Shown here: piece by piece, positions 41,863-51,341 of the stretch
Position numbering within the stretch: the first letter of the stretch is position 1
Layout: every line of letters starts with the position of its first letter
NCBI RefSeq assembly: GCF_029846715.1
Contig: NZ_JARVWW010000003.1
Location: forward strand, 310,001 to 374,000
DNA length: 64,000 nt
From: Bradyrhizobium nivariense
Lineage (GTDB): Bacteria; Pseudomonadota; Alphaproteobacteria; Rhizobiales; Xanthobacteraceae
Reading direction: 5' to 3'
The notes under the pieces: generated by a model
Database searches by the model: none
What the model saw: only the letters and a program-made list of their open reading frames with translations
Told to the model about the DNA's origin: nothing
Made by a program: the position numbers and the translations under genes

Positions 41863-42837
41863 ATGACCAAAGCCGTCCGTGTGCACAAGGTCGGAGGCCC
41901 CGAAGCCCTGGTCTATGAGAGCATCGATGTTCCGGCGCCCGGCCCCGGCGAGGTGCGCATCCGCCAGCATGCGGTCGGGCTGAACTTCATCGACGTCTAT
42001 TACCGCACCGGCCTCTACAAGGCGCCGGGGCTGCCCTTTATCGCCGGCAACGAGGCCTCGGGCGAGGTCGTCGCGGTCGGGCCGGGCGTGACGAATTTCC
42101 ATCCGGGCGACCGCGTCGCCTACTACTACAATCTCGGCGCCTATACCGGCGAGCGCAACATCCCCTGGGAGCGGCTGGTCAAGCTGCCCGACCACATCAC
42201 CCACGAGCAGGGCGCCGTGCTGATGCTGAAGGGGCTGACCGTCTGGTATCTCCTGCACAAGACCTTCAAGGTCGAGCCGCATCATCGCGTGCTGATCCAT
42301 GCCGCGGCCGGCGGCATCGGCCTGCTCGCCTGCCAATGGGCGAGGGCGATGGGCGCCCATGTCATCGGCACCGTCGGCTCGCGCGAAAAGGCCGAGCTTG
42401 CCGAGGCCAATGGCTGCGACCATGTGATCCTCTACAACGAGGAAGATTTCGTCGCGCGCGTCAAACAGATCAGCCGCAACGAGGGCTGCGATGTCGTCTA
42501 TGACGGCGTCGGCAAGGCGACCTTCCCGGGCTCGCTGTCCTGCCTCAAGCCGCGCGGCATGTTCGTCTCCTTCGGCAATGCCTCAGGCCCGGTGCCGCCT
42601 TTCTCGATCGCCGAGCTCAACACTCACGGATCGCTGTTTGCGACCCGGCCGAAGCTCAACGACTATATCGGGACGCGCAAGGAGCTCTTGGAAGGCGCCG
42701 ACACGCTGTTCGCCGCGGTCATCAACGGCAAGCTGCACGTGCCCATCAACCACGCCTACGCGCTCAAGGACGCCGCCAAGGCGCATATCGATCTCGAAAG
42801 CCGCAAGACCACCGGCGCGTCGATCTTGAAGCCGTAG
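41863..42837 (+). CDS. NADPH:quinone oxidoreductase (zinc-free MDR family)
   Basis: A 324-residue protein. The GroES-like start is VRVHKVGGPEALVYESIDVP, with YYRTGLYKAPGLPFIAGNEA (the QOR signature). The Rossmann part has HAAAGGIGLLACQWARAMGA. The cysteines that bind zinc in alcohol dehydrogenases are absent. It is expected to reduce quinones with NADPH by one or two electrons. ATG 41863 is seven bases from GGAGG; the frame opens one codon earlier on GTG. Confidence 0.88.
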   Translation: MTKAVRVHKVGGPEALVYESIDVPAPGPGEVRIRQHAVGLNFIDVYYRTGLYKAPGLPFIAGNEASGEVVAVGPGVTNFHPGDRVAYYYNLGAYTGERNIPWERLVKLPDHITHEQGAVLMLKGLTVWYLLHKTFKVEPHHRVLIHAAAGGIGLLACQWARAMGAHVIGTVGSREKAELAEANGCDHVILYNEEDFVARVKQISRNEGCDVVYDGVGKATFPGSLSCLKPRGMFVSFGNASGPVPPFSIAELNTHGSLFATRPKLNDYIGTRKELLEGADTLFAAVINGKLHVPINHAYALKDAAKAHIDLESRKTTGASILKP

Positions 42838-42858
42838 CTCTTCCGTCGTTATCCGCTC

Positions 42859-42917
42859 ACGTGTCCCGGCTCTGCAGCGCACCGCCAAAGTGGCGCTGCG
42901 CTGCGTCCGGGGCACGA
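42859..42917. repeat. GC-rich hairpin repeat, copy 1
   Basis: An imperfect inverted repeat running from GTGTCCCGGCTCTGCAGCGC to GCTGCGTCCGGGGCAC. A related copy is at 59290-59340. The 131-base gap between the quinone reductase gene and the convergent aminotransferase contains little else, and the pair may end both transcripts. Confidence 0.55.
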
Positions 42918-42968
42918 GACGGAGATCGAGGCGCAGACCCGTCGCTTCGTTCCTCGCAATGACGAGTC

Positions 42969-44159
<1,191 letters not shown>

Positions 44160-44195
44160 GTCGAACTCCTCTGGAGGCGGGTGGAAAAGGCGCGC

Positions 44196-44350
44196 GAAAA
44201 GCAAAAAGGCCGCACCTTGCGGGTGCGGCCTTCTCGAAAACTGAGCTGAATTCAGTGCTTCAGCGGCGTCGTCGGACATGGCGCAACCCATCATCGTCGC
44301 GGGAGCGACGACGCATGACTTGGCGCAGATGGGTCCGAGAGCTGATCATG
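44196..44350 (-). ncRNA. candidate structured leader or small RNA with its own terminator
   Basis: On the minus strand a predicted start near 44350 follows a good promoter (44357-44386). The RNA would contain a nine-base hairpin (CGTCGTCGC, loop TCCC, GCGACGATG) inside an outer CCCATC/GATGGG stem. It ends in a terminator (GGCCGCACC, loop CGCAA, GGTGCGGCC, then TTTTTGCTTTT). The length is about 150 bases. The aminotransferase gene starts about 45 bases beyond, so this is either an independent small RNA or an attenuated leader. A frame continuous with the aminotransferase runs through the hairpin ([14 protein letters not shown]). Confidence 0.45.
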
Positions 44351-44356
44351 GGCGCG

Positions 44357-44386
44357 TCCGTACAGCCGAATGCCGGCGCTTGTCAA
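44357..44386 (-). promoter_or_regulatory. promoter of the candidate leader or small RNA
   Basis: Minus-strand TTGACA (44381-44386), an 18-base spacer and TACGGA (44357-44362). The region 44387-44736 holds no gene that I can support. Confidence 0.45.
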
Positions 44387-44736
44387 GCGGGTGTTTTGCA
44401 AGTCACCCGCCGAGCGTGCATCGGTCGGCTCAGATGCGCGGCTCCTTCTCTGTTCGCGTTGCGCCAATCCGCATCCGCCATCGTGGTGTCGATGAGCGCG
44501 CCGAGCAACGGGAGCGCATAACCGCGACAGACGCGCGAATGCGCTATAGTTTCACATCATTGTTCGCTTGCTGTCGCGCGTGGCATGTTGAGGTTGTGCT
44601 AGACCAATGCCCGAGCATCTCCATGGAAACCATCACGTCTCTAGCGCGTTTGTGATCGACGAACGCGAATTGGTTCGAACCGAACGCATGACGGTTCAGA
44701 CCAAGAGGGGCGGGACCAACCAGATAGTTTGAAGCC

Positions 44737-45684
44737 TTGTCCGACACGCCTTACCCGATCGACCTCGACAGCATTCGCGGCGCGTTTCCGCCGGGCATCG
44801 AGGCTCCGTCCCTCCTGGTCGACTTCGCCGGCTGGCTGAAGGGACGCCCCTGGGGCAGCGTCGGCTGCTTCTCGCTGCAAGGCCAGTTTTCCGATCAGGC
44901 GCCGATCTTTGACGGCAGTCCCCTGCGCGACAGGTTTTCGCTGTTCATGCGGCTACCGGATGGCTCGGCTGTCGGCGGCTGGTATGGCGCGGGTCTCGAC
45001 CGCGATAATCCGCCGATCGTGGGGCTTGGCTCCGAGGGCGACCACGAACTGCTGGCGCCGAGCCTCGATGGCCTGCTCGCGAAGCTGACATCGCAGCAAT
45101 TCGACAAGGCGTGGCACGATCTGCTGCCGCATGACGAGGTCGAATGCCAGACGGTCGAACTCGCGCAGTGGCTCGCCGGACGGCTGACCGGGGAGGCGGC
45201 GGCGCCCGATGACAATTCGTCGGAACTGCCCGACTTTCGCGGCTTCGTGGAAAAATGGAGCCGGGATCGCGAAGACTACTGGGCCAATCATCGCTTGATG
45301 GCCGAGCTCGGCTGGCGCCTCGCCGCGCATCTGCCGAAGGGCAAGAAGCCCTGGGACAAGACGAACTTCGAGATCGCGATCGTCGGCAAGCAATACGAGG
45401 CGCGCGTCCTGACGCGCGGGCCGCAGCCGTTCGAGGAAGCCTCTTCGATCGAATCCCTGCTGCGCGATCTACGTGAGGAGATGCGCCGCGCGCAGCCCGA
45501 GCTCGGACTGTGGCACGCCATGAAATTCGGGCTCTATGCCGACGGGCGGGTCATGCCGAACTTCGAATACGATGTGCGCCCGAGCATCGACGGCGAACCG
45601 GCTAGATTGGCGGAGGCTCAGGCCGACCTGGCCCGCGCCCCGCGTCCCGAGCGCTGGGTGCCGAAATGGCTGGCGGGATCTTGA
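44737..45684 (+). CDS. immunity-like protein (SMI1/YezG-type features)
   Basis: A 315-residue soluble protein. The first half (FAGWLKGRPWGSVGCFSLQG, then LFMRLPDGSAVGGWYGAGLD and PPIVGLGSEGDHELLAPSLD) has the look of SMI1/KNR4-type immunity folds. The last part (LGLWHAMKFGLYADGRVMPN, then FEYDVRPS and RPERWVPKWLAGS) resembles YezG/DUF600 antitoxins, where this tail is conserved. No toxin gene is next to it. The start is TTG 44737, with no strong ribosome site and no ATG available. A remnant of the same tail is at 46770-46832. Confidence 0.6.
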   Translation: MSDTPYPIDLDSIRGAFPPGIEAPSLLVDFAGWLKGRPWGSVGCFSLQGQFSDQAPIFDGSPLRDRFSLFMRLPDGSAVGGWYGAGLDRDNPPIVGLGSEGDHELLAPSLDGLLAKLTSQQFDKAWHDLLPHDEVECQTVELAQWLAGRLTGEAAAPDDNSSELPDFRGFVEKWSRDREDYWANHRLMAELGWRLAAHLPKGKKPWDKTNFEIAIVGKQYEARVLTRGPQPFEEASSIESLLRDLREEMRRAQPELGLWHAMKFGLYADGRVMPNFEYDVRPSIDGEPARLAEAQADLARAPRPERWVPKWLAGS

Positions 45685-45776
45685 AGCTCGGAGTCCCGCG
45701 ATGCTGCCGCCCGGCCGGCGCGCCGAAATCGTCCGCTGTCGCGCCATCATGACCTCGCGGGTGCGGCACCTTCGAT

Positions 45777-45812
45777 CCCCCTTGACTTAGAGCGCGCTCG
45801 AAGGGGTATCTG
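45777..45812 (+). promoter_or_regulatory. MerR-type promoter/operator
   Basis: TTGACT (45782-45787) and TATCTG (45807-45812) are 19 bases apart, the unusually long spacing used by MerR regulators. The spacer holds the palindrome GAGCGCGCTC, with outer CCCCTT and AAGGGG. It lies just before the MerR gene at 45842, so self-control is likely. Confidence 0.65.
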
Positions 45813-45841
45813 TACGTGCGTCAGTACGAGAACGGGCACAC

Positions 45842-46273
45842 ATGAAGATCGGCGACCTCGCAAAACGAACCGGCTTGTCGACTCACACGTTGCGTTATTA
45901 TGAGCGCATCGGGCTGCTGCCATACGCTGACCGGGATCGCTCCGGCCAGCGTGACTTTGACGCATCGATCCTCACATGGATCGCATTCCTCGGTCGGCTC
46001 AAGACCACGGGAATGCCGATCCGGGACATGTTGCGTTATGCGGCGCTTCGTGATGAAGGCGAAGCCACCGGGTCAGCCCGGCGGCAGATGCTGGAAATCC
46101 ACCGGGAACAGGTTCGCACGCAGATGGCCGAACTCCAGGAATGCCTGCTCGTCCTTGATACCAAGATCGCCGGCTATGCCGGCGACGAACAGAGGACGAA
46201 GGAAAATGACGCACGCCGAAACGCAAGCCGAAAGCCGCTTCGATCGCGGCCAGCGGGCCCTGTCACGCATTGA
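45842..46273 (+). CDS. MerR-family transcriptional regulator
   Basis: A 143-residue protein. The winged helix begins MKIGDLAKRTGLSTHTLRYY and continues ERIGLLPYADRDRSGQRDFD, the MerR signature. A dimerisation coiled coil follows (about 85-120, QMLEIHREQVRTQMAELQEC). The metal-type cysteines are lacking, which suggests an organic or redox signal, as in the NmlR/AdhR type. Its 3' end overlaps the carboxymuconolactone decarboxylase-like gene by 68 bases. Confidence 0.88.
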   Translation: MKIGDLAKRTGLSTHTLRYYERIGLLPYADRDRSGQRDFDASILTWIAFLGRLKTTGMPIRDMLRYAALRDEGEATGSARRQMLEIHREQVRTQMAELQECLLVLDTKIAGYAGDEQRTKENDARRNASRKPLRSRPAGPVTH

Positions 46274-46625
46274 CGGCAGTGCCGGCGAAAAGGTCGTCGC
46301 CTCACTCGCCGACATAGCTCCGGATTTCGCACGATACGTGATCGAGTTTCCCTTCGGCGACATTTACTGCCGCCCGGACCTCGGCCTGCGCGATCGAGAG
46401 ATCGCGACGATCGCCGCGCTGACGGCGCTCGGAAATGCCGCGCCTCAGCTCAAAGTGCATCTCGAGGCGGGTCTGAACGTCGGGCTCTCTCGCGACGAGA
46501 TCGTGGAGATCATCATGCAGATGGCCGTCTATGCGGGCTTCCCGGCGGCGCTGAACGGGCTGTTCGCAGCCAAGGAGGTGTTCGCCGCGCATGACGGACA
46601 GCAGGCGTCGGGAAAAGCGACGTGA
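46206..46625 (+). CDS. carboxymuconolactone decarboxylase family protein
   Basis: A 139-residue all-helical protein: IAPDFARYVIEFPFGDIYCR, LRDREIATIAALTALGNAAP and KVHLEAGLNVGLSRDEIVEI, the standard CMD fold order. The family includes gamma-carboxymuconolactone decarboxylase and AhpD-type proteins. The Cys-x-x-Cys pair of AhpD is missing, so a decarboxylase-like or unknown role is more likely. ATG 46206 lies inside the merR frame behind AAGGAAA. Co-transcription with merR suggests that it is the regulator's target. Confidence 0.82.
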   Translation: MTHAETQAESRFDRGQRALSRIDGSAGEKVVASLADIAPDFARYVIEFPFGDIYCRPDLGLRDREIATIAALTALGNAAPQLKVHLEAGLNVGLSRDEIVEIIMQMAVYAGFPAALNGLFAAKEVFAAHDGQQASGKAT

Positions 46626-46764
46626 CGAACTTGCTCCAAGCTCTCTGCTCGGCCGGATGGCGAACGGTGATCTGCTCGTTGGAACCTGGGGCGTCGGCGC
46701 CGTGTATCGCGCAACCCCGCAGTTCGGCACGCCTAGCCTGAACGCGGGCTGGTGGAATGCGTGA
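46591..46764 (+). CDS. possible 57-aa protein overlapping the CMD gene end
   Basis: Out of frame with the CMD gene, AAGGAGGTG (46572-46580) precedes ATG 46591. The frame reads MTDSRRREKRRDELAPSSLL and then MANGDLLVGTWGVGAVYRAT before a stop at 46762. The ribosome site is strong but may be chance, since it also encodes residues of the CMD protein. No family is recognised. Confidence 0.25.
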   Translation: MTDSRRREKRRDELAPSSLLGRMANGDLLVGTWGVGAVYRATPQFGTPSLNAGWWNA

Positions 46765-46769
46765 GGCGC

Positions 46770-46832
46770 GCCGGTCTTGCCGGCGTGCCGCGGCCTGAAC
46801 GTTGGGTGCGAAATGGCTGGCGAGAAGCCTGA
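46770..46832 (+). pseudogene. remnant of an immunity-like gene 3' end
   Basis: The fragment reads LAGVPRPERWV and, after a one-base loss, KWLARS. It matches LARAPRPERWVPKWLAGS at the end of the gene 44737-45684. At DNA level TGGGTGCCGAAATGGCTGGC there becomes TGGGTGCGAAATGGCTGGC here. It is too short to be functional. Confidence 0.5.
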
Positions 46833-46910
46833 TCGCAGCGACTTCGCCCTTGCGCCTAACGTCCGCTTGGTGATCCTGCCTTTGGCAAGTTATCGGCATC
46901 CGAGGCGCGG

Positions 46911-47858
46911 TTGATCAGGTCAGTTCAATTCGAGAAGATTGGCGACACGCCCATGCTTCCCGGTTTCTCGCTCGCTGCGAGCGGGGTGACGGGTGATCAG
47001 TCGCGGCTGTTCCTGTTTGTCGAGGAGTCCGGACGTCAGGCTGTGTTCGAGAGCGATCATGGCGGCATCGGCTCGTTTCCGCGGGCAAGAATGGATGGTT
47101 CAAAGCGATTTCGCCTTCTGATGGAGAGCACCGGATCGGTCCAGTCGATTGATTTGCCGCCACTCGATCTTGCATTCCCGAAAGTGGACATGTTTCTCGA
47201 CGGCCGGCTCTTGCTGGCCGCCACCAGGTGCAACTGGCGGGCCGAGGCGGATTACGACCTGAACGGAATCATCTTCGATCCTCGTACCGGGCAAGCGAAC
47301 CGCGTCCTCTTCGGCGACGGCATCAGCGATCTCCAGATCGATGACCGCGGCCGGATCTGGATTGCGTATTTCGACGAGGGTGTTTTTGGAAATTATGGAT
47401 GGGGACATCCGGGCCCCGCGCCGGTTGGACAAGCCGGGCTAGTCTGCTTCTCGGCTCTCGGGGAGAAGATCTGGGAGTTTCCGAACGATGCCGGCCCTGC
47501 GATTTATGATTGCTATGCGCTCAACGTGACCGGAGCGGAGGCCACCATTGTCTCCTACCCGGATTTCCCGATCTGCAGAATTGACGCGGAATTTCAATTG
47601 ACCTCGAAGCGCACAAAGCTCCGAGGCTGCCACGCGTTCGCAATGTCTGAGGCGGAGATTCTGTTTGCAGGGCAATACGGCGATCCACCCGATGTGGCCT
47701 ACATCGGACGATTGGATCGAGAGGGGACGATCCTTGTCCGGCGAGCACGCCTGTTGATGCCCGACGGCTCGGCGCGGCCCCCCGGCCGATTGCAAGGCCG
47801 CGGCAAGCATCTCTATCACTTCGGCGAGGACGGCATTTACCGGGCGACAGTGAGTTGA
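46911..47858 (+). CDS. hypothetical beta-propeller-like protein
   Basis: A 315-residue soluble protein with repeated beta blades: SGVTGDQSRLFLFVEESGRQ, LFGDGISDLQIDDRGRIWIA, IYDCYALNVTGAEATIVSYP and CHAFAMSEAEILFAGQYGDP. The pieces HPGPAPVGQAGLVCFSALG and YDCYALNVTG recur in a family of unknown proteins that I remember from actinobacteria and others. No catalytic motif is evident. The start is TTG 46911 or ATG 46953; neither has a clear ribosome site. Acquisition by transfer is possible but not shown by the sequence. Confidence 0.55.
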   Translation: MIRSVQFEKIGDTPMLPGFSLAASGVTGDQSRLFLFVEESGRQAVFESDHGGIGSFPRARMDGSKRFRLLMESTGSVQSIDLPPLDLAFPKVDMFLDGRLLLAATRCNWRAEADYDLNGIIFDPRTGQANRVLFGDGISDLQIDDRGRIWIAYFDEGVFGNYGWGHPGPAPVGQAGLVCFSALGEKIWEFPNDAGPAIYDCYALNVTGAEATIVSYPDFPICRIDAEFQLTSKRTKLRGCHAFAMSEAEILFAGQYGDPPDVAYIGRLDREGTILVRRARLLMPDGSARPPGRLQGRGKHLYHFGEDGIYRATVS

Positions 47859-47877
47859 GGCTGTCGACGGAGCGACG

Positions 47878-49203
47878 TCAGAACCCCGCGACGCTGCCGT
47901 GCAGATCGTACTGGTCGGCGCGCTCGATCTTCGCGGTGACGATCTCGCCGACGCGCAAGGGGCGGCGGCTCGACAGGTAGACTGCGCCGTCGATCTCCGG
48001 CGCATCGGCCTTGGAGCGGCCTTTTGAGACGGTCGGGCCGACCTCGTCGATGATGATCTGCTGGCGCGTGCCGACCTTGCGCTTCAGCCTGCGCGCAGAG
48101 ATTTTCTGCTGGCGCGCCATCAGCGCGTTGTAGCGCTCCTGCTTGATCTCTTCCGGCACGGGGTTCTCGATCGCGTTCGCGGTCGCGCCGGCGACGGGCT
48201 CGTACTTGAAGCAGCCGAGCCGATCGATCTCGGCTTCGTCCAGCCAGTCGAGCAGATAGGCGAAGTCGGCATCGGTCTCGCCGGGGAAGCCGACGATGAA
48301 GGTCGAGCGCAAGGCGAGATCGGGACATTGCTCGCGCCAGCGCTTGATCCGAGCCAGCGTCTTGTCCTGCGCCGCCGGGCGCTTCATCGCCTTCAGCACT
48401 TCGGGGCTCGCATGCTGGAACGGGATGTCGAGATAGGGCAGCACCTTGCCCTCGTTCATCAGTGCGATGACCTCGTCGACATGCGGGTAGGGGTAGACGT
48501 ATTGCAGCCGCACCCAGGCGCCGAGTTCGCCGAGCTCGCGCGCGAGGTCGATGAATTTGGCGCGGACCTGGCGATCCTTCCACGGGCTCTCGGCATATTT
48601 GAGATCGACGCCATAGGCCGAGGTGTCCTGCGAGATCACCAGCAGCTCTTTCACGCCGGCGCCGACCAGGCGCTCGGCTTCGCGCAGCACGTCATTGGCC
48701 GGGCGTGAGACGAGGTCGCCGCGCAGTTTTGGAATGATGCAGAAGGTGCAGCGGTTGTTGCAGCCCTCGGAAATCTTCAAATAGGCGTAGTGCCGCGGCG
48801 TCAGCTTGATGCCCTGCGGCGGCACCAGGTCGAGATGCGGATTGTGCGCCGGCGGCAGTGCGCGATGCACGGCGTCCAGCACGCTCTCATATTGCTGCGG
48901 GCCGGTGATCGAGAGCACGCCGGGATAGGCCTGTTCGATCTGCTCGGGTTCCGCGCCCATGCAACCGGTCACGATCACCTTGCCGTTCTCGGCCATGGCC
49001 TCGCCGATCGCCGAGAGCGATTCCTGCTTGGCGCTGTCGAGGAAACCACAAGTGTTGACGATGACGATGTCGGCCCCGTCGTGCTTGCGGGCGAGTTCGT
49101 AGCCCTCGGCGCGCAGGCGCGTGATGATGCGCTCGGAATCCACCAAAGCCTTGGGACACCCGAGCGACACGAAGCTGACCTTGGGCGCAGCCGTCTGATC
49201 CAT
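47878..49203 (-). CDS. rimO: ribosomal protein S12 methylthiotransferase RimO
   Basis: A 441-residue radical-SAM enzyme. The N-terminal UPF0004 cluster cysteines are in [24 protein letters not shown] and VTGCMGAEP. The SAM cluster motif is CNNRCTFC within [20 protein letters not shown] (about residues 145-164). A C-terminal TRAM domain follows ([20 protein letters not shown] onward). It methylthiolates Asp in ribosomal protein S12. ATG 49203 starts [18 protein letters not shown]; upstream in-frame sequence does not fit the family. Confidence 0.95.
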   Translation of the reverse strand: MDQTAAPKVSFVSLGCPKALVDSERIITRLRAEGYELARKHDGADIVIVNTCGFLDSAKQESLSAIGEAMAENGKVIVTGCMGAEPEQIEQAYPGVLSITGPQQYESVLDAVHRALPPAHNPHLDLVPPQGIKLTPRHYAYLKISEGCNNRCTFCIIPKLRGDLVSRPANDVLREAERLVGAGVKELLVISQDTSAYGVDLKYAESPWKDRQVRAKFIDLARELGELGAWVRLQYVYPYPHVDEVIALMNEGKVLPYLDIPFQHASPEVLKAMKRPAAQDKTLARIKRWREQCPDLALRSTFIVGFPGETDADFAYLLDWLDEAEIDRLGCFKYEPVAGATANAIENPVPEEIKQERYNALMARQQKISARRLKRKVGTRQQIIIDEVGPTVSKGRSKADAPEIDGAVYLSSRRPLRVGEIVTAKIERADQYDLHGSVAGF

Positions 49204-49313
49204 ATCTGATCTGCCTGATTGACCGGGTTGAGCTAGTCCCAATTGCCCATAATTACAACCCTTTGCATGGCCCGCGGGCATGCTATGGATGAATCACTGG
49301 TGGTGAGTGAGCA

Positions 49314-49904
49314 ATGAGCGCCGAACAGTCGCCCAAAATCGTGATCGTCGACGAAAGCCCGATCCGGGCTGCGATCCTCGAAGAAGGGTTGCGGGAGGCC
49401 GGATTCACGCAGATCGTCCATATCCGCGAGATGCAGAGCCTGCTCGCCCGTATTTATGCGGTCGACCCCGACATCATTTTGATCGATCTGGAAAACCCCA
49501 GCCGCGACGTGCTGGAAGCAATGTTCCAGGTCAGCCGCGCCGTGCGGCGCCCGATCGCAATGTTCGTCGATCAGAGCGATTCATCCTCGATCCAGGCCTC
49601 GGTCGAGGCGGGGGTCTCCGCCTATATCGTCGACGGGTTGAAGAAGGAGCGCATCAAGCCGATCCTCGACCTCTGCGTGTCCCGATTCAACGCCTTCGCC
49701 AAACTCCAGGAGGAGCTGGAGCGGACCAAGTCGCAGCTCGAGGATCGCAAGATCATCGAGAAGGCCAAAGGCATCCTGATGAAGGTGAAGGGCCTCAACG
49801 AGGACGAGGCCTATGTGTTGCTGCGCTCCACCGCCATGCGCGAGAAGAAGAAAATCGGCGAGATCGCGCAGTCGATCATCACCGCGTCGGAGATGCTGAA
49901 ATGA
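49314..49904 (+). CDS. nasT: ANTAR-domain antiterminator NasT
   Basis: A 196-residue protein. A receiver-like domain (about 8-120: IVIVDESPIRAAILEEGLRE, DIILIDLENPS, VSAYIVDGLKKERIKP) is joined to a C-terminal ANTAR RNA-binding domain (about 130-190: LEDRKIIEKAKGILMKVKGL, then EDEAYVLLRSTAMREKKKIG). In other bacteria NasT binds a two-hairpin leader RNA and prevents early termination in nitrate assimilation operons; in Bradyrhizobium it also influences nitrous oxide reductase expression. nasS follows with a four-base overlap. Confidence 0.93.
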   Translation: MSAEQSPKIVIVDESPIRAAILEEGLREAGFTQIVHIREMQSLLARIYAVDPDIILIDLENPSRDVLEAMFQVSRAVRRPIAMFVDQSDSSSIQASVEAGVSAYIVDGLKKERIKPILDLCVSRFNAFAKLQEELERTKSQLEDRKIIEKAKGILMKVKGLNEDEAYVLLRSTAMREKKKIGEIAQSIITASEMLK

Positions 49905-51064
49905 CCACCCCCCTCCGCATCGGGTTTATCCCGCTGGTCGATGCCGCCGCCCTGATCGTCGCTGTGGACAAGGGCTTTGCCGCCGCCGAAGGGCTCGACG
50001 TCACGTTGGTGCGCGAAGTGTCGTGGTCCAACGTCCGCGACAAGCTCAATATCGGCCTGTTCGACGCCGCGCATCTGCTGGCGCCGGTGGCGATCGCGTC
50101 CTCGCTCGGGCTCGGTCACGTCAAGGTGCCGATCGCCGCGCCCTTCAATCTCGGCATCAACGGCAACGCGATCACGGTCTCGCCGGCGCTTCATGCCGCG
50201 CTGATGGAGGAGATCGACGGCGACCGCTTCGATCCGCTCGCCACGGCAAAAGCGTTGGCACGCGTGGTCGCCAAACGGCGCAAAGCGGGGGCCGATCCGT
50301 TGACCTTCGGCATGACCTTCCCGTTCTCGACGCACAATTACCAATTGCGGTTCTGGATGGCGGCGGCCGGCGTCGATCCCGACGAGGATGTGCGGCTGGT
50401 GGTGCTGCCGCCGCCCTACATGGTCGACAGTCTCGCCAACGGCCATGTCGATGCGTTTTGCGTCGGCGCGCCCTGGAATTCGATCGCTGTCGATCTCGGC
50501 ATCGGCCACATCCTGCATTTCGTCTCCGACATCCTGGCCCGTGCGGCGGAGAAGGTGCTGGCGGTCCGCCAGGTCTGGGCCGACAAGAATCCGGAGGTGG
50601 TCGCAGCACTGGTGCGCGCGGCGGTGAAAGCCGCCGAGTTCATCGAGCATCCCGAAAACCGAACCGAAGCGGCGCGGATCCTGGCGCAGCCCGAACGGAT
50701 CGGAGTCGATGCCGAAGTCATCCAGCGCACCCTCACCGGACGCCTCAAGATTTCACCGGACGGCACCTTTCGCGAGAGCGGCAGCTACCTTCTGGTGGGA
50801 CGCGAGGAAGCAGGGCGCCCCGATCCGGTTCAGGCCGCCTGGCTCTATGCGCAGATGGTGCGCTGGGGGCAGACGACGCTGACGCCCGACGGCGTCAAGA
50901 CGGCCATGGCCGTGTTCAGGCCCGACCTCTACGACGCGGCCCTCGGCCAACGCCCGCCCGCCTTAGCCCCGGCGGCGTTCGGCGCATTCGCCGGCCCAGC
51001 CTTCGATCCTGCCAACATTCGGGGGCATCTCGAGGCCTTCGAGGTGGGCCGTTGGAAGGTCTGA
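49901..51064 (+). CDS. nasS: nitrate-sensing NasS (NrtA/CmpA-like, cytoplasmic)
   Basis: A 387-residue protein resembling nitrate-binding NrtA: RIGFIPLVDAAALIVAVDKG, VREVSWSNVRDKLNIGLFDA, HLLAPVAIASSLGLGH, GMTFPFSTHNYQLRFWMAAA and VDAFCVGAPWNSIAVDLGIG. There is no signal peptide, unlike transport-linked NrtA, which is the hallmark of NasS. It holds NasT inactive and releases it when nitrate or nitrite binds. ATG 49901 overlaps the nasT stop. Confidence 0.9.
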   Translation: MTTPLRIGFIPLVDAAALIVAVDKGFAAAEGLDVTLVREVSWSNVRDKLNIGLFDAAHLLAPVAIASSLGLGHVKVPIAAPFNLGINGNAITVSPALHAALMEEIDGDRFDPLATAKALARVVAKRRKAGADPLTFGMTFPFSTHNYQLRFWMAAAGVDPDEDVRLVVLPPPYMVDSLANGHVDAFCVGAPWNSIAVDLGIGHILHFVSDILARAAEKVLAVRQVWADKNPEVVAALVRAAVKAAEFIEHPENRTEAARILAQPERIGVDAEVIQRTLTGRLKISPDGTFRESGSYLLVGREEAGRPDPVQAAWLYAQMVRWGQTTLTPDGVKTAMAVFRPDLYDAALGQRPPALAPAAFGAFAGPAFDPANIRGHLEAFEVGRWKV

Positions 51065-51209
51065 TTCGGGCCTGCATCGTTTTTGGGCGTGCGGGATCAG
51101 CGGCTAAATTTTGAGCCGATTGCTCGAATTTCGGGAGAGTTCCAGCACCGGGATCTTCCGGGATCCCCGTAACCAACTGACATCGCATAAGTTTCCAATT
51201 TCTCAAAGC

Positions 51210-51225
51210 TGGCACGCAATTTGAA
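51210..51225 (+). promoter_or_regulatory. sigma-54-like promoter element before nirA
   Basis: TGGCACGCAATTTGAA has the -24 TGGCAC and the correct 10-base spacing, but the -12 GC is GA. It could be a weak RpoN promoter for nitrogen control. The nasT-nasS transcript could also read through. Confidence 0.35.
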
Positions 51226-51268
51226 TATTGCAGTGCGGCCAGCCTGTCACAGATGCCTGCTGAGCCGA

Positions 51269-51341
51269 GTCCCACAGCAACGAAGCTGATCGGACCGTTG
51301 GGTGCAGAGCCGGCTCTCGAGCCAGCCGAACTCCCGGCGGG
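51269..51341 (+). promoter_or_regulatory. candidate ANTAR-type leader RNA (NasT target)
   Basis: Hairpin one: GTCC-CA-CAGC, hexaloop AACGAA, GCTG-ATC-GGAC (51269-51295). The loop has A at position 1 and G at position 4, the ANTAR consensus. Hairpin two: CCAGCCG, hexaloop AACTCC, CGGCGGG (51322-51341), with A1 but T at position 4, followed by TCGTGCACTTTT. The position between nasTS and nirA supports NasT control. The rest of 51065-51397 has no gene. Confidence 0.5.

Noticed and set aside
51210..51232. TGGCAC-N11-TTGCA as a full sigma-54 promoter
   Set aside because: The TTGCA at the end is at the wrong spacing; at the correct spacing the -12 element is GA rather than GC, so I kept it only as a weak candidate.
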